Assembly (NCBI GenBank): GCA_013042765.1
Contig: JABDPP010000364.1
Coordinates: 1 to 5,800 of the forward strand
Source of the DNA: Litoreibacter sp.
GTDB taxonomy: Bacteria > Pseudomonadota > Alphaproteobacteria > Rhodobacterales > Rhodobacteraceae
Length of the DNA: 5,800 bases
Reading direction: 5' to 3'
Shown here in pieces: positions 1-5,568 of the stretch (positions are counted from its first letter, which is position 1; every line of letters starts with the position of its first letter). The position numbers and the translations under genes were made by a program. The notes beneath the pieces were generated by a model that did no database searches, had not been told where the DNA came from, and saw only the letters and a program-made list of their open reading frames with translations.

Positions 1-325
1 CAGCAAGATAGTTCAGATATATGAGCTCTTTAGGAAGATCCGCGGCGTCCAGTTTCCGGATGATCCCCACCGCGTCGGGCTGATCTTCAGCCAGCAGCGC
101 GATGCACAATTCCTCAATATCGATGTCATCGGGCAACGCCGCAGATTGAGGGACAGCCCGCGCACGCGCACTGAGCCGCGCGACAACCTCACGCGCCAGT
201 CTCACTGATGCATCCTGCGGCAATCTTGAGGCCAGACGGCTCAAGTCAGCATCGGAACGCCCTAGTATCTCGAGATCAAAGACCCCGAACTCTCCGTCGT
301 CCAAGTGATACTCTCCCGATATCAC
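1..325 (-). CDS. Partial cobalamin (B12)-binding domain regulator, AerR/PpaA-like (N-terminal part)
   Basis: The gene runs leftward off the window edge; about 108 N-terminal residues are visible and its 3' end is missing. The frame is open from a GTG at 325, and an in-frame TAG at 370-368 with no ATG in between limits the start, so GTG 325 is the best choice (TTG 304 is an alternative). The visible part has an acidic N-terminus, then a helical stretch containing LAREVVARLSARARA (about residues 50-64), then an acidic helix EELCIALLAEDQPDAVGIIR, and ends in LPKELIYLNYLA. That ending resembles the four-helix segment preceding the B12-binding fold in AerR/PpaA photosynthesis regulators and related stand-alone B12-binding proteins of Rhodobacterales, where the next residues are usually AARxLGE-W. 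The B12-binding motif itself lies outside the window, so the cofactor and role are inferred. It diverges from the hydrolase gene to its right. Confidence 0.5.
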   Translation of the reverse strand, partial: MISGEYHLDDGEFGVFDLEILGRSDADLSRLASRLPQDASVRLAREVVARLSARARAVPQSAALPDDIDIEELCIALLAEDQPDAVGIIRKLDAADLPKELIYLNYLA

Positions 326-390
326 ATCGGCCCAAAAATCCTGCGTCTTAAAGGTAGCGTTCGGACCCTACGCAGGTGGCCAGTTTCCCT

Positions 391-418
391 ACGGTAGTTC
401 GATATCCCAGGGAGTCAA
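391..418 (-). promoter_or_regulatory. Candidate sigma70-type promoter for the leftward gene
   Basis: On the minus strand a good -35 box TTGACT (418-413) is followed after 16 bases by TACCGT (396-391), a weak -10 that keeps the TAnnnT skeleton. It lies about 65 bases upstream of the GTG start at 325 and points the right way for the partial regulator gene. The -35 is convincing and the -10 is not, so this is a prediction from sequence only. Confidence 0.3.
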
Positions 419-532
419 AGATATTCGGCTGGTGTCCGCTCGGGGGTAGATCCCGAAGCTGCGGTCAGTGGCCCGGTTTTGGACGAATCTATTGCCGTGC
501 TAGCCTGCCGGTATTCCCTTTTCAGCTTTCGT

Positions 533-536
533 GGAG
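533..536 (+). promoter_or_regulatory. Ribosome binding site that decides the hydrolase start
   Basis: GGAG lies 9 bases upstream of ATG 546. An in-frame GTG at 531 would extend the protein by five residues but overlaps this site and has no Shine-Dalgarno of its own. ATG 546 is therefore the preferred start. Confidence 0.6.
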
Positions 537-545
537 ACCTCACAT

Positions 546-1433
546 ATGCAGCGCAAAAAAGCCTCTGATTTCGACCCCCGCCTTCTGGAACTTTACGACG
601 GGTATGTACACGGGAAGATGAGCAAGCGGGAGTTTCTCTCCGGCGCAACGAAATACGTGGCCGCCGGCGTGACTGCCGCAGCGGTGCTCGAAAGCCTGCA
701 GCCCAATTATGCGCTGGCCCAGCAGGTGGCGCCCGATGATCCCGCAATCGAGACGATGATCGCAGAATATGACAGCCCCGAGGGGCATGGGCGCATCAAG
801 GGGTTGATGGCGAAACCGGCAGGTGCGACCGGTAAGCTGCCGGCGGTTCTGGTGATCCACGAGAACCGGGGTCTGAACCCCTATATCGAGGATGTCGTGC
901 GGCGCACCGCGAAGGCGGGTTACCTCGCTTTCGGCCCCGACGGTCTGACACCTCTGGGCGGATATCCCGGCAATGACGACGAGGGGCGGACCCTGCAAAA
1001 ACAGCTCGACCGGGCTAAACTGATGGAGGATTTCTTTGCAGCGTTCGAGTTTCTGGTGAACCACGAAGGCTCCACCGGCAAGGTGGGCGCGGTCGGCTTC
1101 TGCTATGGTGGCGGGGTGTGCAATGCGCTGGCGGTGGCCTATCCGGAGATGGCGGCATCGGTTCCGTTTTATGGCCGTCAGCCCGCAGAGGCCGATGTCC
1201 CGGAGATCAATGCGCCCCTGCTGATCCATTACGGTGAGCTGGACGAGCGGATCAATAAGGGCTGGCCCGCCTATGAGGCCGCGCTGAAGGCTAATGGCAA
1301 GACGTATGAGGCCCATATCTACGAGGGGGCCAATCATGGGTTCCACAACGACACCACGCCCCGTTACGACGAGGCCGCAGCGACGCTTGCCTGGGATCGC
1401 ACGCTGGCGCATTTCGACAAAAACCTGCGTTGA
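546..1433 (+). CDS. Dienelactone hydrolase family protein (YghX-like), with Tat-like N-terminus
   Basis: This is a complete 295-residue alpha/beta hydrolase. Residues 1-60 form a leader: a basic start, then SKREFLS (26-32) resembling the twin-arginine consensus with Lys-Arg, then a small-residue, mildly hydrophobic stretch ending in ALA before QQV (about 58/59), which would suit signal peptidase. The catalytic domain follows. The dienelactone hydrolase triad is visible: the nucleophile Cys186 in GFCYGG, Asp233 in GELDERI, and His264 in GANHGFHN. Glu106 in the HENRGL motif matches the Glu that interacts with the nucleophile in the family. The pattern, including the KREFL leader and [11 protein letters not shown] near the end, matches YghX-type proteins as I recall them. 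Family members hydrolyse lactone or ester bonds, but the physiological substrate is unknown. The gene stands alone between a divergent regulator and glycosyltransferases, and nothing in the sequence ties it to polysaccharide synthesis. Export by Tat is inferred. Confidence 0.9.
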   Translation: MQRKKASDFDPRLLELYDGYVHGKMSKREFLSGATKYVAAGVTAAAVLESLQPNYALAQQVAPDDPAIETMIAEYDSPEGHGRIKGLMAKPAGATGKLPAVLVIHENRGLNPYIEDVVRRTAKAGYLAFGPDGLTPLGGYPGNDDEGRTLQKQLDRAKLMEDFFAAFEFLVNHEGSTGKVGAVGFCYGGGVCNALAVAYPEMAASVPFYGRQPAEADVPEINAPLLIHYGELDERINKGWPAYEAALKANGKTYEAHIYEGANHGFHNDTTPRYDEAAATLAWDRTLAHFDKNLR

Positions 1434-1446
1434 GGACGGAGTTCCG

Positions 1447-1480
1447 CAGGGCGCGCGGCACAAAGCGACCGGGCGCCCTG
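1447..1480 (+). terminator. Possible terminator hairpin after the hydrolase gene
   Basis: An 8-base perfect inverted repeat, CAGGGCGC (1447-1454) and GCGCCCTG (1473-1480), encloses an 18-base loop and begins 13 bases after the hydrolase stop. There is no T-run downstream, only TTCACC, so intrinsic termination is doubtful. A long-looped attenuating hairpin is the alternative. Confidence 0.25.
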
Positions 1481-1513
1481 TTCACCAAATCCCTGATCCG
1501 CTAGGTATCGGCA

Positions 1514-1535
1514 CAGGCACCACGACCGGTGCCTG
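1514..1535 (+). other. Perfect hairpin in the leader of the GT25 gene
   Basis: CAGGCACC (1514-1521) and GGTGCCTG (1528-1535) form a perfect 8-base stem with a 6-base loop (ACGACC). It ends 5 bases before the AGGAG ribosome binding site (1541-1545) of the glycosyltransferase gene at 1555. No T-run follows, so it may be a GC-rich terminator for the hydrolase transcript, a leader structure affecting translation, or chance. Confidence 0.35.
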
Positions 1536-1554
1536 ACACAAGGAGCCCGCGTTC

Positions 1555-2298
1555 ATGGGGATCGCGCCCAAGACATTCGTGATCCATCTGGCGCGCGCAA
1601 CGGGACGCCGTGCGCGCGTAGAGGAATTGCTGCGCCAGTCGCCTTACCCGGCCAAAATCCTGGATGCCTGCGACGGCGCGAAGCTGTCGCCCGCCGATCG
1701 CACGGCCGTCTATCCCGGAACGGATCTACATGTACCGCGCTATCCCTTCCCCCTGTCGGACGGGGAGATCGGCTGCTTCCTGAGCCACCGCCGGGCGTGG
1801 GAGCGGATCGTCTCGGAAGGACTGCCGCATGCGCTGATCCTCGAAGACGATGTTGCGGTTGATCCGGAGACATTCGCGAATGCAGTCGGCATAGCCCAGG
1901 CCTGGATCGAAAAGCTCGGCTATATCCAATTCCAGGTGCGCAAGCTTACAGTCCCGTCGCTCACCGTGGCGGAGGACGAGCGCGCCAGGCTTGTCCTTCC
2001 CGAGGTGACACCTCTGCGCACCTCCGCGCAGATGGTCAGCCGCGCGGCCGCCGAGACGCTTCTGGCCGCGACAGAACAGTTCGACCGGCCCATCGACACC
2101 TTCCTGCAAATGCGTTGGGACACGGGCGTGAAGCTCCATTGCGTTGTGCCATCGGGCGTGTTCGACCGGACGGCGGAAACGGGCGGCAGCACGATCTCCA
2201 GAAAGCACTCTTTCTCAGCGAAACTGGTGCGCGAATGGAAACGCGCTTGGTATCGCAAGAAGATCTCCGCGCTGAGCCAGGGCAGTTATCGGCTGTGA
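1555..2298 (+). CDS. Glycosyltransferase family 25 protein (lipopolysaccharide biosynthesis type)
   Basis: This complete 247-residue protein is close to the usual GT25 length of about 250. Family features in order are: an N-terminal beta strand FVIHLARATGRRARVEELL (8-26, the usual 'I-L-R-x-x-R' opening); GEIGCFLSHRRAWERIV (70-86); the acidic metal/nucleotide-sugar motif LILEDDVAVD (94-103), with EDD at 97-99; and FDRPIDTFL (176-184). A basic C-terminal tail (about 217-237) may aid membrane association. GT25 enzymes of bacteria, such as Lex1/LgtB-type proteins, usually transfer galactose or another hexose from UDP-sugar to lipooligosaccharide on the cytoplasmic face. Donor and acceptor cannot be told from sequence alone. 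The start is supported by AGGAG (1541-1545), 9 bases upstream. A GT11 glycosyltransferase gene follows on the same strand 107 bases downstream, so the two may act on one glycan. There is no signal peptide or membrane segment. Confidence 0.85.
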   Translation: MGIAPKTFVIHLARATGRRARVEELLRQSPYPAKILDACDGAKLSPADRTAVYPGTDLHVPRYPFPLSDGEIGCFLSHRRAWERIVSEGLPHALILEDDVAVDPETFANAVGIAQAWIEKLGYIQFQVRKLTVPSLTVAEDERARLVLPEVTPLRTSAQMVSRAAAETLLAATEQFDRPIDTFLQMRWDTGVKLHCVVPSGVFDRTAETGGSTISRKHSFSAKLVREWKRAWYRKKISALSQGSYRL

Positions 2299-2405
2299 TC
2301 CAACCAACGTGCGGACCGCGTTCTCTGTGTTCCGGTCTGGGGCAAACTGATGTAACACGCGGGTAAGCGCAACGTGGCGCGCACCCCGCAGCAGCTGGAT
2401 TTCGA

Positions 2406-3266
2406 ATGATCATCGCGCGTATCTTTGGAGGCCTGGGCAACCAGCTTTTTCAATATGGCACGGCACGGGCGATCTCGGCACGCGCCTGCGTCCCGCTGGC
2501 TCTCGATATCCGTGAGGCGAACCGGCAAGTGCCGCATCTGCGTTATGCGCTGGATCATTTCGATATCGAGGCCACAATCGCTCGCCCGGAGGACCTGCCG
2601 CCTGACCGCACCGAGCGGCTGCGCTACGCGCTGTGGCGCTACCTTGGTGGGACACCGAAGTTCACACGCGAGAAACAGTTGGGCCTGAACAGGGATCTCC
2701 TTACGCTCGGGGATGGCCATTACCTGCACGGGTATTTCCAGACCGAGAGATATTTCGAGGATATCGCGCCCAAGTTGCGTCGTGAGTTGCGGATCGTCAC
2801 GCCGCCCAGTGACGAGAACCGCGCTGCCATGGAGTTGATCCGCAGCGGGCCGTCGGCGTCCGTGCATCTGCGACGCGGCGACTATGTCTCCAGCCAGAAG
2901 GGCGCCGCCACCCACGGCACCTGCGATGCGGAGTATTATGCGCGTGCATTGGCCCATATTGCACAGGCCACTGATCGCGAACCGCGGGTTTTCGTCTTTT
3001 CAGACGATCCGGACTGGGCGCGCGACAATCTGAAGCTTGGCTTTGAAACCCATGTGTTCGGGCAAAACGGCCCTCTCCAGCATTACGAGGATCTGCGTTT
3101 GATGAGTGCGTGCGAGCACAACGTGATCGCGAACTCCACCTTCTCGTGGTGGGGCGGATGGCTGAACGCGTCTGAGGACGCGATCGTGGTAGCGCCTACA
3201 AACTGGTATGCGGACCCGAAGCTGAAGAACCCCGACATCATCCCGGAGCGTTGGGTCCGGCTTTAG
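2406..3266 (+). CDS. GT11 glycosyltransferase, alpha-1,2-fucosyltransferase type (possible colitosyltransferase)
   Basis: This complete 286-residue protein is of typical length for bacterial GT11 enzymes. The N-terminus carries the family opening IIARIFGGLGNQLFQYGTAR (2-21). The GDP-sugar motif HxRRGDY is present as HLRRGDY (154-160). FVFSDDPDWAR (196-206) and the strongly conserved NSTFSWWGGWLN (243-254) follow. GT11 enzymes transfer L-fucose from GDP-fucose, usually alpha-1,2 to galactose. Some in colitose O-antigen loci, such as WbgN of E. coli O55, are thought to transfer the 3-deoxy analogue L-colitose. The convergent neighbours encode Fcl and a ColD homologue, so either donor is possible here. 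The start is the ATG directly before the family motif. Its ribosome site is poor (TGGA, 2396-2399). Weak initiation or its own promoter in the 107-base gap are possible, and I could not identify a promoter. The TAG stop lies in a small hairpin. Confidence 0.9.
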   Translation: MIIARIFGGLGNQLFQYGTARAISARACVPLALDIREANRQVPHLRYALDHFDIEATIARPEDLPPDRTERLRYALWRYLGGTPKFTREKQLGLNRDLLTLGDGHYLHGYFQTERYFEDIAPKLRRELRIVTPPSDENRAAMELIRSGPSASVHLRRGDYVSSQKGAATHGTCDAEYYARALAHIAQATDREPRVFVFSDDPDWARDNLKLGFETHVFGQNGPLQHYEDLRLMSACEHNVIANSTFSWWGGWLNASEDAIVVAPTNWYADPKLKNPDIIPERWVRL

Positions 3267-3271
3267 AAGCC
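3259..3271. terminator. Small hairpin between convergent gene ends
   Basis: GGCTT (3259-3263) and AAGCC (3267-3271) pair around TAG (3264-3266), which is the stop codon of the GT11 gene. It sits between two convergent genes whose stops are 9 bases apart, so a bidirectional terminator is plausible by position. The stem is only 5 bases and no T-run follows on either strand, so the call is weak. Confidence 0.2.
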
Positions 3272-3275
3272 AGCG

Positions 3276-4460
3276 TCAGGAAAAGGCCGATTTCAGCGCG
3301 TTGCGCAGGACATCCATCTGTGGATCAAGCGGGTAGTGGTGATTGCCGATGAACAACCCGTTGGTGTCGACGATGTCGGCGTTGGCGAGATTGCCATGCA
3401 CCGAATAGTCGAAATACTTAGTGACCACCGCATTCTTCGCGAAGTTCCCGGCCACGATCGGACGGCATTCCACGCCGGCGCCGGTAAGTGCCTCGATCAG
3501 CGCTGCGCGAGAAATACCCGCATCAGGACGGAGCACCATGGAGAACCCGAACCAGCTGCTTTCACCGATTTCCCGTTGAATTACGATCTGCGGAAACTCT
3601 TCCATGACCGCGCGGAAACGCTCTGCATTGGCGCGGCGCTCTTCGACGATCATCGGCAGTTTTTTCAGCTGTTCCTGACCAATCGCGCCGCTCATCTCCA
3701 GCGGGCGTAGATTATAGCCGGGCAGGACGAACTTGAACGCCTCCTCGAACATGTCGTCGGACTTGGTGCCGGTGACATGGTTTTCTTTCGGCAGGTTCCG
3801 GGTCCAGCCATGGGCCCGCATGCTGAGCATGATGTGGTAAAGCTCCTCGTCATCGGTCACCACGATCCCGCCTTCCATGGTGGAGATGTGATGTGAGAAG
3901 AAGGCACTGTAGCTTCCGGCCAGCCCGAAGGTGCCGGCCTGTTTGCCGTTGAAGGTCGCGCCGAGGGATTCGCAATTATCCTCGAGCAGAACAATATCCC
4001 GCTCGTCGATGATCCGCCCGATCGCGTCAAAGTCATTCGGGTTGCCAAGCAGGTTTACCGCCATGAGCGCCCGTGTCCGGGGCGTGATGGCTGCCGCCAG
4101 AGCGTTCAAATCGAAATTCAGCGTGTCGAGGTCGACATCAACGAATTTCAGCTTGAGCCCGTATTGATGCAGCGGGAAGTAAGTCGTGCTCCAAGAGACG
4201 GCGGGCACCAAGACCTCGTCGCCGGGTTGCAGGCCGTGGACCGAATGATACCGCAGGGAGGCTACGAAAAGCAGGTTCGCCGAGGAGCCGGAATTAACCA
4301 TGACGGTGTATTTCGAGCCCATCGCTTCGGCGAAATCGCGTTCGAACTGCGCCACCTCTCCGCCCATCGAGAAGTGACCGGATGCGATCACACGCTGGAT
4401 CGCGGCATATTCCTTGTCATCCCAGGATGCGGTGGCAAGCGGGAAAGCGGTATCGGCCAT
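3276..4460 (-). CDS. colD: GDP-4-keto-6-deoxy-D-mannose 3-dehydratase (ColD)
   Basis: This complete 394-residue protein belongs to the DegT/DnrJ/EryC1/StrS fold-type I PLP family and resembles E. coli ColD along its full length as I recall it: WDDKEYAAIQ (13-22), VPAVSWSTTYFPLHQYGL (85-102), LLEDNCESLGATFN (158-171), RAHGWTRNLP (215-224), GYNLRPLEMSGAIGQEQLKK (248-267) and ECRPIVAGNF (331-340). Aminotransferases of the family bind PLP through a lysine; here that place is His190 in SHHISTMEGG. This matches ColD, whose catalytic His188 sits two residues earlier in E. coli numbering. Asp161 and Ser185 fit the PLP ring and phosphate contacts. ColD uses PMP and glutamate to remove the C3 hydroxyl of GDP-4-keto-6-deoxymannose, the Gmd product, in the cytoplasm, on the way to GDP-L-colitose. 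The start at ATG 4460 has GGAG (4470-4467) six bases upstream. It lies downstream of gmd-fcl on the same strand, 151 bases away. Confidence 0.93.
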   Translation of the reverse strand: MADTAFPLATASWDDKEYAAIQRVIASGHFSMGGEVAQFERDFAEAMGSKYTVMVNSGSSANLLFVASLRYHSVHGLQPGDEVLVPAVSWSTTYFPLHQYGLKLKFVDVDLDTLNFDLNALAAAITPRTRALMAVNLLGNPNDFDAIGRIIDERDIVLLEDNCESLGATFNGKQAGTFGLAGSYSAFFSHHISTMEGGIVVTDDEELYHIMLSMRAHGWTRNLPKENHVTGTKSDDMFEEAFKFVLPGYNLRPLEMSGAIGQEQLKKLPMIVEERRANAERFRAVMEEFPQIVIQREIGESSWFGFSMVLRPDAGISRAALIEALTGAGVECRPIVAGNFAKNAVVTKYFDYSVHGNLANADIVDTNGLFIGNHHYPLDPQMDVLRNALKSAFS

Positions 4461-4581
4461 TGGGGTCTCCGGGGTGATCAGTTCGTTTCAGTCATTGGTA
4501 GGGCATAAGGGCATGCCGGCCAGTCGGGTTTTCGGACCTCTTAGGGGAACTCCGGGAAAAGAGAAACCACACAGACCCATG

Positions 4582-4601
4582 AAAAAGTGTCCGGGCGGCA
4601 C
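4582..4601 (-). terminator. Candidate intrinsic terminator after fcl
   Basis: Read on the minus strand just after the fcl stop, GTGCC (4601-4597) pairs with GGACAC (4592-4587), with one bulged A and a 4-base loop. It is followed directly by TTTTT (4586-4582). Hairpin plus T-run at the end of a gene is the classic arrangement, but the stem is short and bulged, so read-through into colD is likely. If it works, it would set colD expression apart from gmd-fcl. Confidence 0.4.
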
Positions 4602-4611
4602 GATTGTGGCC

Positions 4612-5568
4612 TCAGAGATCCCCCGCCGCGTGCAGCGCGCGAAACTCCTCGACCGTCCGAGCAAGCCCTTCTTTCAGCGAGATGGTCGAACTCCAGCCGA
4701 GTCCGTGGAGACGGGAACTGTCCATAAGCTTGCGCGGGCTGCCGTCGGGTTTGCTCGTGTCACGCCGGATCTCACCCTCAAAGCCGGTCAGTTTGGCGAT
4801 CATCCTAGCCAGATCATAGATCGAAACTTCGTGCTCGGTGCCGACATTCACATGCTCGGCGCCTTTGTAGCGCTTCATAAGGAAAACCAACGCATCAGCG
4901 CAATCATCCGCATGCATGAACTCGCGCATCGGCGATCCGGTTCCCCAGATCGTGATGCTGTCCTCACCTGCCAGTTTGGCCTCGTGGATCCTACGCACAA
5001 GGGCGGGCAGGACGTGACCGGTCTCCAGGTCGTAATTGTCGCCGGTTCCATAGAGGTTGGTGGGCATCGCGGAGATAAAATTCACGCCATACTGTTCGCG
5101 GTAATATTCGCACATACGGATGCCCGCGATCTTCGCGATCGCGTAACCTTCGTTCGTGGGCTCAAGCGGGCCCTGCATCAACTGATCTTCCGTATAGGGC
5201 TGCTTGGCGGCTTTCGGGTAGATGCAGGACGACCCCAAGAACAAGAGCTTCTCGACACCGCTTTGATGCGCGGCCTCGATAATGTTGGCCTCGATCATGA
5301 GGTTCTCATAGAGGAAGGTCGCAGGCCGCGTTCTGTTGGCCATAATGCCCCCCACGCGCGCCGCTGCGAGGAACACCGCGTCCGGGCGGGTCTTATCGAA
5401 CCAAGCTTCCACCTCAGCCTGCCGTGTCAGATCCACATCCTGTCGGGTCGAGCCGAACGCTTCGCAGCCCTCTTGCGCAAGCTTCCGCAGAATTGCGGAT
5501 CCGACCATGCCAGTCGAGCCGGCCACGTAGACCTTCTTCCCCTCCAGGCTGTAATCCATTTCAGCCAT
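4612..5568 (-). CDS. fcl: GDP-L-fucose synthase (Fcl/WcaG); GDP-colitose synthase activity possible
   Basis: This complete 318-residue protein is of normal Fcl length and is an extended short-chain dehydrogenase. The Rossmann motif is [10 protein letters not shown] (17-26), binding NADPH. Catalytic residues are all present and offset by +6 from E. coli Fcl: Ser113 and Cys115 in SSCIYP, Tyr142 and Lys146 in YAIAK, and His185 in [18 protein letters not shown] (213-222) and [11 protein letters not shown] (273-283) are also family-typical. Fcl performs 3,5-epimerisation and 4-reduction of GDP-4-keto-6-deoxy-D-mannose to GDP-L-fucose in the cytoplasm. ColC, which makes GDP-L-colitose from the ColD product, is a homologue, so with colD next door the second activity cannot be excluded. 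ATG 5568 overlaps the gmd stop by 8 bases, which suggests translational coupling. ATG 5559 is an alternative start, and an extension to 5598 would run further into gmd. The same-strand order is gmd-fcl-colD. Confidence 0.94.
   Translation of the reverse strand: MAEMDYSLEGKKVYVAGSTGMVGSAILRKLAQEGCEAFGSTRQDVDLTRQAEVEAWFDKTRPDAVFLAAARVGGIMANRTRPATFLYENLMIEANIIEAAHQSGVEKLLFLGSSCIYPKAAKQPYTEDQLMQGPLEPTNEGYAIAKIAGIRMCEYYREQYGVNFISAMPTNLYGTGDNYDLETGHVLPALVRRIHEAKLAGEDSITIWGTGSPMREFMHADDCADALVFLMKRYKGAEHVNVGTEHEVSIYDLARMIAKLTGFEGEIRRDTSKPDGSPRKLMDSSRLHGLGWSSTISLKEGLARTVEEFRALHAAGDL

Noticed and set aside
531..545. GTG 531 as start of the hydrolase
   Set aside because: It would place the GGAG ribosome site inside the coding region and leave the start without its own; ATG 546 is well placed.
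326..545. PpsR/CrtJ site (TGT-N12-ACA) in the divergent intergenic region
   Set aside because: I looked because of the AerR-like neighbour; the only clear TGT has no correctly spaced ACA.
540..1463. A 307-codon minus-strand open frame opposite the hydrolase
   Set aside because: It mirrors the hydrolase gene almost exactly, while the plus strand carries the full catalytic triad; the translation is a codon-bias shadow.
2286..2957. A 223-codon minus-strand open frame opposite the GT11 gene
   Set aside because: It lies antisense to a clear GT11 enzyme and has no family motif or ribosome site.
3276..4460. Perosamine synthase or another DegT-family sugar aminotransferase
   Set aside because: These need the PLP lysine, which is a histidine here, and the whole-length pattern fits ColD.
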